Source: Nitrobacteraceae bacterium AZCC 2146
GTDB lineage: Bacteria > Pseudomonadota > Alphaproteobacteria > Rhizobiales > Xanthobacteraceae
DNA length: 64,000 nucleotides
Assembly: GCA_036924855.1 (NCBI GenBank)
Contig: JBAGRP010000001.1
Span: forward strand, 2,232,001 to 2,296,000
Direction: 5' to 3'
The notes below the pieces were generated by a model. That model saw only the letters and a program-made list of their open reading frames with translations. It did no database searches and was not told where the DNA came from. Every line of letters begins with the position of its first letter. Positions within the stretch are counted from its first letter, which is position 1. The translations under genes and the position numbers were made by a program. Positions 34,778 to 44,495 of the stretch are shown piece by piece.

Positions 34778-35203
34778 ATGTACAAATCCATTCTCGTCCC
34801 GATCGACCTTTCCGAAACCGGATTGGCAAAGCCCGCCATCGCCGCCGCGGCGACGTTGTCGCAAACCTTCGGCGGCACGGTGCGGCTGCTGAACGTGCTG
34901 CCGATGACGCCGGTGATGCTGGCGGAATATGTCCCGGCGGATTTCGATTCCCAACAGCGCGTGTCGTCCGAGGAAGCGCTGGCCCTCATCGCCCGCGAAT
35001 GCGGCATCGAGGCCGCCAAAATATCGAGCGTGGTGCGACAGGGCGGCATCTATCACGAGATTCTCGAAGAGGCCACCGCGATCAAGGCCGACCTGATCGT
35101 GATGACCTCGCACCGTCCGGCGATGCGCACCTATTTTCTCGGCTCCAACGCCGGCCATGTGGTGCGCTACGCAAAATGTTCGGTGCTGGTGGTAAGGCCG
35201 TGA
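34778..35203 (+). CDS. Universal stress protein (UspA family)
   Basis: 141 residues from MYKSILVPIDLSETGLAKPA, preceded by GGGAGG; the frame extends 30 bp upstream without support. It is a single Usp domain with DLIVMTSHRPAMRTYFLGSN followed by AGHVVRYAKCSVLVVRP, close to the ATP-binding G-S-x-A segment of the family. It is a cytoplasmic stress protein 53 bp downstream of the phosphatase gene on the same strand, possibly co-transcribed. Confidence 0.9.
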   Translation: MYKSILVPIDLSETGLAKPAIAAAATLSQTFGGTVRLLNVLPMTPVMLAEYVPADFDSQQRVSSEEALALIARECGIEAAKISSVVRQGGIYHEILEEATAIKADLIVMTSHRPAMRTYFLGSNAGHVVRYAKCSVLVVRP

Positions 35204-35248
35204 GTTCTTTCTTCCTTCTCTCTTGTGAGAGAAGAGAACTAGAAAACG

Positions 35249-35881
35249 TCATGGCAGCAACGGTTCCGGTACGTTATCAAATGTATAGTTGCGCGGCTTG
35301 TTGCGGCGGATGAAGCCGCCGATCTGCCAGCCGAACAGCGCGCCGAAGCCGACGATGAACACGGCGCCGGCAAATTCGCCGGTGACGAGCGCGCGCAGCA
35401 GCAGCGCCGCCATCGCGACGCCGACCAGCGCCAGCGCGACCACGACGGCCGTATAAATCGCTGGCCGCAGCCCGCCGCTCAGCGATGCCGTGCTGCCCGC
35501 CGCCGCCAACTGGCGGTGCAATTGCAGGATGAACGCGGCATAGCCCGCCTGCGGCTGCATCAGCGCCACGGTCTGCTTGGAGGTGGACATGATCGCGATG
35601 TGGCGGCCGTCGGCATGGTCGATGTCGGCGCGAAACCGCCTGTTCTGCATGCCCATCGGCCGGTATGACAGCCGGATCGCCGCGATATCCGCATAGCGCC
35701 ACAGCCCGGACCTGCGCCCGGTGCGCCACGACAGGCCGTCGTCGGTCAGTTCGAACCGGTGCGCTGCACCGATCAGCGACGCCTTGTAGGCATAGGAATG
35801 CCCCGGCGCAGCAGCATCCACTGCGGCCGTCATTTCACCCCGGGCCCTGAAGAATGCCTTGAACAAGCCAGCCTGCCCCAT
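35249..35881 (-). CDS. Hypothetical membrane protein
   Basis: 210 residues from the ATG of MGQAGLFKAFFRARGEM; a TTG 12 bp upstream is the longer alternative. A soluble N-terminal half resembles a bacterial PH-like fold (FELTDDGLSWRTGRRSGLWR, YADIAAIRLSYRPMGMQNRR). Two membrane helices follow (about 135-158 and 163-185) with a basic tail. No function is recognised. It converges with the Usp gene. Confidence 0.65.
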   Translation of the reverse strand: MGQAGLFKAFFRARGEMTAAVDAAAPGHSYAYKASLIGAAHRFELTDDGLSWRTGRRSGLWRYADIAAIRLSYRPMGMQNRRFRADIDHADGRHIAIMSTSKQTVALMQPQAGYAAFILQLHRQLAAAGSTASLSGGLRPAIYTAVVVALALVGVAMAALLLRALVTGEFAGAVFIVGFGALFGWQIGGFIRRNKPRNYTFDNVPEPLLP

Positions 35882-35997
35882 GGACGACGACAACCCGGCG
35901 GGCGTTTGCTTGCGCGGGCGCCCGGATGTCCCTTACAAGCCACGGAGACGGACGCAGGCGCAAGGGTGCGCGATGCGCTCCGCGCCGATGGACGACC

Positions 35998-36432
35998 ATG
36001 GCCGAGACGACCTATTTTCCGCGCCGCCTGATCCTTGCCGGCGCGATGATTTCCGGAGTGCTGCTGGCGCTGGCAGTGCACATGCTCGGCCAGCGTTTCG
36101 GGCTCGATCTCGGCGGGTTGTGGCGCACCGACGTCAGCGACTTCATGCCGGCTGGCGCCGCCATCGCATGGTGGCTGATCGCCGCGATGGCCTTTGTCGG
36201 CGGCTATGTCACGGCGACATTGATGCACAGCGCGGCGTCCGGCCGTATCCCGCAGCGGATGCGTCAGTTTCTCATCGCGGTCGGCGTTCTGGTGCTGGCC
36301 GGCGCCGGCCAGGCCGCCTCCGCACCAAGCCCGATCCCGACCGTCTCCGGTGTGGTCGCCGGTCTCGCCGCCCTGTGCCTCGGCGGGGTGATGGCATTTT
36401 GCGGTGCGCATTTCGCGCTGCGCAAGGCGTGA
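35998..36432 (+). CDS. Hypothetical small membrane protein
   Basis: 144 residues from MAETTYFPRRLILAGAM, chosen over the upstream in-frame ATG at 35926 because the hydrophobic protein begins here. Four hydrophobic helices are visible (LILAGAMISGVLLALAVHML; WWLIAAMAFVGGYVTATLMH; FLIAVGVLVLAGAGQAASA; VVAGLAALCLGGVMAFCGAH). The family is unknown. It is followed by a strong terminator and is divergent from the membrane protein gene at 35249. Confidence 0.6.
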   Translation: MAETTYFPRRLILAGAMISGVLLALAVHMLGQRFGLDLGGLWRTDVSDFMPAGAAIAWWLIAAMAFVGGYVTATLMHSAASGRIPQRMRQFLIAVGVLVLAGAGQAASAPSPIPTVSGVVAGLAALCLGGVMAFCGAHFALRKA

Positions 36433-36445
36433 TCCCCAAAACAAC

Positions 36446-36480
36446 AAAAATCCCGCGAGCCTTCGCCCGCGGGACTTTTT
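36446..36480. terminator. Bidirectional rho-independent terminator
   Basis: AAAAA at 36446-36450 precedes TCCCGCG (36451-36457), which pairs with CGCGGGA (36468-36474) and is followed by CTTTTT. It can serve both the membrane protein gene and the convergent YciE/YciF-like gene. Confidence 0.85.
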
Positions 36481-36502
36481 GCCTCAACGGTTGCGGCCTG
36501 CG

Positions 36503-37009
36503 TTAGCTCGCGGCGCGCATGTTGATCCTGCCTTCGGCCAGCGAGGTCAGCTTCCTGTCCGTGGTCTTTTCCTCGTCCAGCGTCTTCTGCAGCACGGCGG
36601 CGCAGTCGTTGCGGCCGAGCTGGCGCGCCCAGGCGATCAGGCTGCCATAACGCCCGATCTCGTAATGCTCGGCGGCCTGCGCGGCGTTGATCAGTGCGGC
36701 ATCGAGAACCGCCTTGTCATCGACTTCGCCAGCGGTCTCGTCGGCTTCCTCGATGATGCCGTCGATTGCCGGGCAGTCGATGGCCTTGACCTCGGCGCCG
36801 TGCATCTCGAATACCTGCTCGAGCCGCTGGACGTGCACCCGGGTCTCCTCGAGGTGCGTCAGAAAACCCTGCTTGAGCATCGGATCGGTGGCCTTGTCCG
36901 CCATCTTCGGCAGCGCCTTCACCAGTTGTTTCTCGGCGTAATAGATGTCCTGCAGCTGGTGCACGAACAGATCGTCCATGGTCTTGATGTCTTTTGTGAA
37001 CAGTCCCAT
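36503..37009 (-). CDS. YciE/YciF-type ferritin-like stress protein (DUF892)
   Basis: 168 residues from MGLFTKDIKTMDDLFVHQLQ, the hallmark start of the family; the frame extends 75 bp upstream without support. Helical ferritin-like motifs carry the metal-ligand candidates DIYYAEKQLVKALPKMAD, GFLTHLEETRVHVQRLEQVF and AAEHYEIGRYGSLIAWARQL. Family members are induced by general stress in many alphaproteobacteria. An EcfG-like promoter 77 bp upstream agrees with that. Confidence 0.9.
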   Translation of the reverse strand: MGLFTKDIKTMDDLFVHQLQDIYYAEKQLVKALPKMADKATDPMLKQGFLTHLEETRVHVQRLEQVFEMHGAEVKAIDCPAIDGIIEEADETAGEVDDKAVLDAALINAAQAAEHYEIGRYGSLIAWARQLGRNDCAAVLQKTLDEEKTTDRKLTSLAEGRINMRAAS

Positions 37010-37085
37010 CGTTCCAACCCCGTTTTCTGGAACGGACAACGCCTTTACTGCGGCGCATTGTCTCGTTCGGTTGCGGTATTTCACT

Positions 37086-37110
37086 AACCGGGACCGTCCA
37101 TCTATGTTCC
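37086..37110 (-). promoter_or_regulatory. EcfG-like general stress promoter
   Basis: On the minus strand GGAAC (37110-37106) and GTT (37088-37086) are separated by 17 bp, matching the alphaproteobacterial EcfG (sigma-EcfG) pattern GGAAC-N16/17-GTT. It lies 77 bp upstream of the YciE/YciF-like start. The rest of the 386-bp gap to the YbhN-like gene holds no recognised element except that gene's ribosome binding site. Confidence 0.55.
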
Positions 37111-37395
37111 TGGAACAGACGCTTTTGCAGCATGGAACATTGGCCGTTCCGCCCTATATGGGACATGGCGTTCGATTACATCGATTGATCGTGGGCGTCG
37201 GCTGCCAGTCACCGGCGTTGGACGACCGCCTGACACGGCGTTAACACTGGCGTTGTCAAGGGCTGCACAACGCGCCGTTTTTGCCGTAAGGGTTTAAGCT
37301 GATGAGTAAACTTCGCGTATGAGTGAATTGGTCGCCGCTTGCCGTCTATCGCCTCGATCGGCTTTCCACCTGTTCGCGCTCCGCCGGGAGGACGA

Positions 37396-38472
37396 ATGCA
37401 ACGATTGCTGACCGCGCTGGGGCAAGGCTTCAAGCATCGCATCGGCTGGAAACGGCTCGGTGTCGCGGCAAGCGTCCTGATCATCGCACTGGCGATCACG
37501 CATCTGGTCCGCACCCTCAAGGGTGTCGATGCCGGCGTCATCCTGTCGGCGATGGCCGAGAAGTCGTCCATGCAGATTGCGCTAGCGGCGCTGTGCGTGC
37601 TGGGCGCGTTCGGCACGCTGACATTCTACGATTACTTCGCGTTGCGAACTATCGGCAAGCCGCACATTCCCTATCGCATCGCGGCGCTGTCGTCCTTCAC
37701 CAGCTACACCATCGGCCATAACATCGGCGCCACCGTGTTCACCGGCGGCGCGATCCGGTTCCGGATCTATTCGGATTATGGCCTGACCGCCATCGATGTC
37801 GCGAAGATCTGCTTCATCTCCGGACTGACGTTCTGGCTCGGCAACACCTTCGTGCTCGGCCTCGGCATGATGTGGCATCCGCAGGCCGCTTCGGCGATGG
37901 ATCTGCTGCCGGATGCCATCAACCGGCTGATCGGCCTCGCCGGCTTCGCCGGCATCGTCGCCTATCTGGTCTGGCTGTCGGTCGGCAAGAACCGCCGCGA
38001 ACTCGGCCAGAACGGCTGGAAGGTGGTGCTGCCGTCGGCGCGGCTGACGCTGCTGCAGATCCTGATCGGCGTGGTCGATCTCGGCTTCTGCGCGCTGGCG
38101 ATGTATCTGCTGGTGCCCAACGACCCCGGCATCGATTTCGTCTCGCTGGCGGTGGTGTTCATCCTCGCCACCTTGCTCGGCTTCGCCAGCCATGCGCCGG
38201 GCAGCCTTGGCGTGTTCGACGCCGCGATGCTGGTGGCGCTGCCGCAGTTCGGCCGGGAGCAGATGGTGGCGACGCTGGTGATGTTCCGGATCCTGTATTT
38301 CCTGATCCCGTTCGCCGTCGCCATCGCCATCATGGGCATCCGCGAACTCTGGCTCAATGTGGTCCAGCCCTGGCAGCGGCGCCGCGCCGCCGAGGAGGAG
38401 GAGGCCGAGCAGCACGCCGCCGTCCCGACACCCGCGGTAGTGCAGCCGGTGAAGCGGCAGGCAAAAGGCTGA
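37396..38472 (+). CDS. YbhN/LPG-synthase-transmembrane family protein (UPF0104)
   Basis: 358 residues from the ATG at 37396 with a strong GGGAGGA site; the earlier in-frame ATG at 37339 is unlikely. There are eight or so membrane helices, with the family motifs SFTSYTIGHNIGATVFTGGA, IRFRIYSDYGLTAIDVAKIC and SHAPGSLGVFDAAMLVALPQ. This is the flippase-like transmembrane domain of lysylphosphatidylglycerol synthases without the catalytic domain. It is an inner-membrane protein possibly involved in lipid or polyisoprenoid translocation. The tail is charged (AAEEEEAEQHAAV). Confidence 0.85.
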   Translation: MQRLLTALGQGFKHRIGWKRLGVAASVLIIALAITHLVRTLKGVDAGVILSAMAEKSSMQIALAALCVLGAFGTLTFYDYFALRTIGKPHIPYRIAALSSFTSYTIGHNIGATVFTGGAIRFRIYSDYGLTAIDVAKICFISGLTFWLGNTFVLGLGMMWHPQAASAMDLLPDAINRLIGLAGFAGIVAYLVWLSVGKNRRELGQNGWKVVLPSARLTLLQILIGVVDLGFCALAMYLLVPNDPGIDFVSLAVVFILATLLGFASHAPGSLGVFDAAMLVALPQFGREQMVATLVMFRILYFLIPFAVAIAIMGIRELWLNVVQPWQRRRAAEEEEAEQHAAVPTPAVVQPVKRQAKG

Positions 38473-38548
38473 GCGCTACGGCCACGTGGCGCACCGGAAT
38501 ATGGTGAGCCCCTCTTACTTCCGCCCCATCGGTGACGTTCAACACGCC

Positions 38549-40504
38549 ATGACCACAATTCGCATCAAACGCACGCTCATCATCCGCTTCGCTCTGCTGC
38601 TCGGAGCGTTCGGCGCCTTGCCGATCGACTGGGCGGCGGCGCAGGCTGCGGCCACCGGACCGATGCAGATTTCCTGGGAAGTCCGCAACCGGTTTCGGCT
38701 GTTTCGCGAGGAGCGCGACTTCCAGCTTCATGCCGACACGTTGCGCAATCGCAGCGTTCTCGCCTCCGAGCAGGCGCTCGAAGTTCAAAGCGATGGCCGC
38801 GGCTGGGCGCGCAACACCGTCAACCGGCTGTGCATCGATCTCGCCGGCAAGGTCAGCGAGCCCTGTACCCGCGACAGCGTCAAGGAAAGCTACCTGACCC
38901 CGACCGAGCATCCGGTCACAGTGCGTCTCACCGGCGAAATTCCGGTTGGCGCCGTCTGCGCCTGGACCTTCGACGACGGCGACGGCCTCAGGCAATCGAA
39001 CCTGGACTGCGCCGAGCCGGTCAATTTCCGCGCGATCTACGGCAAGCGCACCGTCGCCATCGTCGATGTCACCAGCGGCGCCGAGGTGCCGCAACGCATC
39101 AGCACCGACATCATGGTGCGCGACGTGCTGATTGCCGGACTCGGCGATTCCATCGCATCGGGCGAAGGCAACCCGGATCGTCCGGTCGCGCTGTCCGACG
39201 ACGGCTTCTGCTTCCGCTCCTATCTGGGTGGCGCGACCGACCAGTTCTATCGGCCGAGCCGCGCCGGCTTCAAGGGCGGCCGCTCCTGTGATTCCTATGA
39301 GTCGCTGCAGGCCTGGCAGCGCCAGAGCGCGCTGTGGCTGAGTTCGGCGTGCCATCGCTCGCTGTACAGCTACCAGACCCGCACCGCGCTGGCGCTGGCC
39401 GTGCAATATCCGCACATCGCCGTGACCTATCTGCCGCTGGCCTGCTCCGGCGCGACCATCGCCGACGGCCTGCTCGGCTCGCAGCGCGCACGCGAATGCC
39501 TCTCCACCAAGACCGCGGTGAACTGCCAGGGCAGCGTCAACGCGCAGCTCGCGGAATTGCGCGAGGCGATGACCGCGGCGAAGCGCCGCCAGCCGGCCCG
39601 CAAGCTCGACCTCGTACTGCTCTCGATCGGCGCCAACGACATCAACTTCTCAGGCCTCGTCGCCGATGTCATCGTCGATAACGGTACCGAGCGCGCACTG
39701 TTCAAGCGCGGCGGCATTCTGGGATCGGTGGATGATTCCCGCGCGGCGCTGGCGCGCGACCTGCCGGCCGGCTTCGGCAAGCTGCGCGAGGCGCTGAAGC
39801 CACTGCTCGGCGGCGACCTGTCGCGCGTGATCTTCACAGCCTATGCCAATCCGACCTTCGCCAACGGCGCGCCCTGCCCCGGCGGTCCCGCCGGCTTCGA
39901 CGTGCATCCGTCGTTCAATGCCGACCCGCGGCGGCTTGCCAATGTCGCCAATTTCGTCGAGAGCGAATTCCTGCCGCAGCTGAAAGCCATCGCGCTGTGC
40001 CAGGGCGGCATCCTGTGCCGCAATCCCGAGGCCGACCGCATGACCTATGTCGATGCGCATCAGTCCACCTTCGCCAATCACGGTTTTTGCGCGCGGGCGT
40101 CGTCGGATCCGGAATTCGATCGCGCCTGTTTCTCTGCCAAGGGCGAGAGCTTCGACCCCGACATCGTCGCGGCCTCCGCGCAGCCGATGCTGTGCGGCCG
40201 CGGCGCCAGCGAATTCCGCGCCTACCTGCCGCGTGGCCGCTGGATCCGCGACGCCAATGACAGCTACTTCGCGGCGATGACCTATCCGCAGGGCATGTCG
40301 GCGGCGGTGCAGCCGTCCGACATCCACGATGCCACCTGGGGCGTGCTGTCGGCGGTCTATGGCGGCGCCATCCATCCCACTGCCGAAGGTCACGCCGCGA
40401 TGGCCGATGCGGCCGTGCCGGCCGCCGCCGCCGTGCTCCGTCTCGGCGCCGAAGCGGAAGTGACCAGCGAGCCGCTCGGGCAGCCGGTGCAGCTGCGACC
40501 GTAA
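38549..40504 (+). CDS. Exported SGNH/GDSL-type hydrolase
   Basis: 651 residues from MTTIRIKRTLIIRFALLLG, a signal peptide ending about DWAAAQA; an earlier in-frame start at 38486 is less likely. The SGNH blocks are GLGDSIASGEGNPDRPVALS (nucleophile Ser about residue 200), VLLSIGANDINFSGLVADV (block III, Asn) and GAIHPTAEGHAAMADAAVPA (block V, catalytic His about 610). The N-terminal 190 residues form a separate beta-rich domain. It is periplasmic or secreted; the ester substrate is unknown. Multiple cysteines suggest disulfides. Confidence 0.85.
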   Translation: MTTIRIKRTLIIRFALLLGAFGALPIDWAAAQAAATGPMQISWEVRNRFRLFREERDFQLHADTLRNRSVLASEQALEVQSDGRGWARNTVNRLCIDLAGKVSEPCTRDSVKESYLTPTEHPVTVRLTGEIPVGAVCAWTFDDGDGLRQSNLDCAEPVNFRAIYGKRTVAIVDVTSGAEVPQRISTDIMVRDVLIAGLGDSIASGEGNPDRPVALSDDGFCFRSYLGGATDQFYRPSRAGFKGGRSCDSYESLQAWQRQSALWLSSACHRSLYSYQTRTALALAVQYPHIAVTYLPLACSGATIADGLLGSQRARECLSTKTAVNCQGSVNAQLAELREAMTAAKRRQPARKLDLVLLSIGANDINFSGLVADVIVDNGTERALFKRGGILGSVDDSRAALARDLPAGFGKLREALKPLLGGDLSRVIFTAYANPTFANGAPCPGGPAGFDVHPSFNADPRRLANVANFVESEFLPQLKAIALCQGGILCRNPEADRMTYVDAHQSTFANHGFCARASSDPEFDRACFSAKGESFDPDIVAASAQPMLCGRGASEFRAYLPRGRWIRDANDSYFAAMTYPQGMSAAVQPSDIHDATWGVLSAVYGGAIHPTAEGHAAMADAAVPAAAAVLRLGAEAEVTSEPLGQPVQLRP

Positions 40505-40644
40505 GGGCGGGCGTTGTTCAGGTTTGGTCCGTGAAATACAACGAGCTGTGCCGCGCGTACTGACTTAGTCGCCCCCGCAAACAGGGCGAAAGCGCGCTTG
40601 CGTTGCCGCCGCTCGGAAACTCAGCCGAAGCAGATCAGATTCTT

Positions 40645-41268
40645 CTAATGCGCGACCGGCGGGGTCTTCTTCGCGACGGCCACGGTCGGCTTGATCGGCG
40701 CCGGGGCCACGGGCGCCGGCTTGGTCGTTGCCGCAGCCAGTGTCGGCAGATATTTCGCGACCACGGTCGGATCGAGCGACGCCATCTCGGTGTCGGGCAG
40801 CCGGTACCAGGTCTCGTCCTTGCCGAGCAGCGCGATGCCCCAATAGCCGCGCACCGTGAGCGCACGGCCGTCGGCGCTGACGCTCATCTTGGCCTTGTAG
40901 ACCTTGCCGTCGCGCGGATCGAGGATGTTGCCGTTCTCGTATTTCAATCCATCCTGCTTCATGTCGCGGATAAAGGAGATGCCGAGCACCGGCGCATTCT
41001 TGCGGTCGTCAACGCATTTGCTGCAAATGTCATCGCCCGGCTTGTCGTCGGGATCGGGGAAGGTCTTCGCGATCGCACCTTCGAAGATGCCGCCGCGATC
41101 GAGCACCAGCACCCAGACCACCGGCTTGCCCTTCTCGACCTTCTGCCAGAGGCCCGCCGCGGTCGGCTCTGCCGCCTTGAGCGGAGTAGCAAACATCGCG
41201 AACGCAGCAAGACCCGACGCGATCACCATCGTCAATTGTCGTTGGGATCGAATTCGTACCATCGTCAT
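40645..41268 (-). CDS. DUF2147 exported protein
   Basis: 207 residues from [20 protein letters not shown], with a signal peptide ending near TPLKAAEP. Another ATG lies 6 bp inside. The domain contains [60 protein letters not shown] and [14 protein letters not shown], the DUF2147 pattern seen in many alphaproteobacterial periplasmic proteins. A Pro/Ala/Lys-rich tail follows. The function of the family is unknown. The 230-bp gap to the reductase gene has no recognised element. Confidence 0.8.
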   Translation of the reverse strand: MTMVRIRSQRQLTMVIASGLAAFAMFATPLKAAEPTAAGLWQKVEKGKPVVWVLVLDRGGIFEGAIAKTFPDPDDKPGDDICSKCVDDRKNAPVLGISFIRDMKQDGLKYENGNILDPRDGKVYKAKMSVSADGRALTVRGYWGIALLGKDETWYRLPDTEMASLDPTVVAKYLPTLAAATTKPAPVAPAPIKPTVAVAKKTPPVAH

Positions 41269-41498
41269 CCCCGAAATTTCAGCTGCGATCCATGCGCCTG
41301 CACGGTCAATCAACTGTTCGCGAGGCGCAGAGTGCCGCCGCTTGATGGCTTTTGCAAGATTTCTCATCACCGGCAATATTTCTGATCGTGACACCTGCCA
41401 CAGCTTTGTCACAAGCCAGCCCATCGCTGGCGGCGGACAGGTTCCCCACAAAGGCTTTCGCCCGTCATATGAAGGATCGCGCAGGCAAATGCGCCGAT

Positions 41499-42593
<1,095 letters not shown>

Positions 42594-42702
42594 CTAACCA
42601 ACGCCACCGAGGGAGGAAAGCCATAAATAGCGGAGAGGACAGGCCCCTTGCCCGCGTGCTGCAACTGCGCTGTAACATCATCCAAATGCTGGAGACCCAT
42701 TC

Positions 42703-43155
42703 GTGAACGCACCTGCCCGCGCATCCCTGCCGCAGCTCGAGGATTTTCCGTATCGTCTCACCGACAATGTGCGCTTCGCCGATCTCGATCCGAACCAGCA
42801 CGTCAACAATGCGGTCTATGCAAGCTACTTCGAAACCGGCCGCGTCACGCTGGTGAAGGACCGCTCTTTCGGCCTGATGCCGCCCGGACTGGGCTGGGTG
42901 CTGGTGCGCCTCGACATCCACTTCCGCGCCGAGCTGCACTGGCCGGGCACCATCGAACTCGGGCTCGGCGTCTCCCGTCTCGGCAACACCTCGGTCACTT
43001 TCGAGCAGGTGGTTTTTTCCGCTGGCAAGTGCATCGCGTCCGCCGATGCCACAACGGTGCTGGTCGATGACACCACCCGCAAGCCGACGCCGCTGACCGC
43101 CGAGCTGATCGCCAATTTCCAGCGCTGGCTGCGGCGCGGAACCGCTGCGGGCTAG
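42703..43155 (+). CDS. Acyl-CoA thioesterase (4-hydroxybenzoyl-CoA thioesterase/FcbC type hotdog)
   Basis: 150 residues from a GTG start after GGAGACC. The hotdog-fold signature VRFADLDPNQHVNNAVYASY followed by FETGR contains the catalytic Asp of YbgC/4HBT enzymes. The single domain continues with RLDIHFRAELHWPGTIELGL. It hydrolyses acyl-CoA esters in the cytoplasm; the substrate is not predictable. It lies between the reductase and ferredoxin genes but on the opposite strand. Confidence 0.88.
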   Translation: MNAPARASLPQLEDFPYRLTDNVRFADLDPNQHVNNAVYASYFETGRVTLVKDRSFGLMPPGLGWVLVRLDIHFRAELHWPGTIELGLGVSRLGNTSVTFEQVVFSAGKCIASADATTVLVDDTTRKPTPLTAELIANFQRWLRRGTAAG

Positions 43156-43289
43156 CCCGCTCCGCCCCAATGTTGCCAGTTGGGAGCAAACGTGCGCGCG
43201 CCAACGTGCGCGCCATGGAAACGATGTTAGCCGGCGGCCGAATGCGTACTGAGCTGAGGGCCGCGTAAGGCCCGTCAACCGCCCGTCGA

Positions 43290-43610
43290 TCAGGCCTGCC
43301 GTTCCGGCGTCATGACCACGAGGCCGTCGAGCGCGTCAGTGACCTTGATCTGGCACGACAGCCGCGAATTCGGACGAACGTCGTAGCCGAAATCCAGCAT
43401 GTCCTCTTCCATCGGCGTGGGCGCGCCGACCTTCTCGCGCCAGGCTTCATCGACATAGACGTGGCAGGTGGCGCAGGCACAGGCGCCGCCGCATTCGGCC
43501 TCGATCCCGGGGATGGAGTTGCGGATTGCCACCTCCATCACGGTGGAGCCGGTCTCGGCGTCAATGCTGCGGGTTTCGCCGGAATGATCGACAAAGTTTA
43601 TCTTGGCCAT
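43290..43610 (-). CDS. Adrenodoxin-type 2Fe-2S ferredoxin
   Basis: 106 residues, standard length. The cluster ligands are C-X5-C-X2-C in [19 protein letters not shown] and the fourth Cys in [18 protein letters not shown]. An extra Cys lies inside the loop. The acidic helix [15 protein letters not shown] matches vertebrate-type and putidaredoxin-like ferredoxins. It may donate electrons to P450s or Fe-S assembly. As I recall, R. palustris has a ferredoxin of this type (palustrisredoxin B) close to its FNR gene, the same pairing as here. Confidence 0.93.
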   Translation of the reverse strand: MAKINFVDHSGETRSIDAETGSTVMEVAIRNSIPGIEAECGGACACATCHVYVDEAWREKVGAPTPMEEDMLDFGYDVRPNSRLSCQIKVTDALDGLVVMTPERQA

Positions 43611-43712
43611 GATGCTCGCGCTGCCGGGAAGGAAGATACCGGCTGTCCTATAACGGGTCGATCCGGATCGCGCCAGCGCTCCGCCGCAAAACCGTCATCC
43701 GGATTAAGGGGA

Positions 43713-44060
43713 TCAGGACCGGTTCAGGATGCGGTCGATCGCGGAGCGCGCCTCGGCGACCGCGTCGTTGAGCACCATCAGGGCCTTCGCCGCATCGCTG
43801 TGATCCCGAACCGCGGTTTCCAGCCATTCGGCAGCGTCCGCCACCCGGAACGCACCGATCGCGCGCGCCGAACCCTTCAGCGTATGCGCGAGTTCAGCGA
43901 CGTCGGGGGGCAATTTGACGAGGTTGTCCATCAGGCCAGCGGCCTGGGCGGCAAACATCGCCAGCACCTCGTGCTCCAGGCTGCTGTCGCCAAGCGTCAT
44001 GCGTTGCAGGTGGGCGAGATCGATCGGGCCATCATCGGGAACAAGCGGTGGCGATGGCAT
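43713..44060 (-). CDS. Hpt (histidine phosphotransfer) domain protein
   Basis: 115 residues from MPSPPLVPDDGPIDLAHLQR; in-frame ATGs at 44090 and 44150 are alternatives. It is a single Hpt domain with the phospho-acceptor His in ELAHTLKGSARAIGAFRVAD and the helical bundle IDLAHLQRMTLGDSSLEHEV. It relays phosphate between a hybrid kinase and a response regulator. No kinase is adjacent. ChpT-independent Hpt proteins of this size are common in Rhizobiales. The gene diverges from the giant repeat protein. Confidence 0.85.
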   Translation of the reverse strand: MPSPPLVPDDGPIDLAHLQRMTLGDSSLEHEVLAMFAAQAAGLMDNLVKLPPDVAELAHTLKGSARAIGAFRVADAAEWLETAVRDHSDAAKALMVLNDAVAEARSAIDRILNRS

Positions 44061-44301
44061 CCAGTGAACCCGTTCGACGTGAAGCGGCATATAGTGATGG
44101 CCCAGATATCCGGCGACCGGGCGATCCGGCTGCGACTTTCGCGCAGCCAACCATGGAATTGGTTAATGGAACGTTTCGCGTACAGGTCTCCGGTTTGCCG
44201 CGATTTTGTCGAAAACCCGCCACGATTGAACCGCGAAGCCGCTTATTTTGAGCATCCGCAAGGCGTTACAGGCCGCGGCTGTTAACGATGATTAAGGATG
44301 A

Positions 44302-44316
44302 TTAAGAATGTCTTAA
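44302..44316. promoter_or_regulatory. CtrA-type box within a TTAA cluster
   Basis: TTAA at 44302-44305 and 44313-44316 are spaced by 7 bp, the second reading TTAACC. Further TTAA copies at 44282 and 44292 give a series with 6-bp spacers. A direct repeat GATGATTAAG is included. The cluster lies 180 bp upstream of the 1802-residue gene, in the 435-bp gap from the Hpt start. No other element was recognised there. Confidence 0.5.
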
Positions 44317-44495
44317 CCGAATCCATTTCATTCGCCGCACCAAGCCAATAGGATGTTTGCGGAAGTAGCGGACAAGCCGAGCGACCGGCAATTCGCGGCG
44401 ATCCCATCTCGCGGGGTGCAGTTGGCAAGTTCCAGCTGCAGCGAGGGAATCGTTCGGGACTTCCAGACGCGTAAAACAAGGGGCGTAGACTGAAC

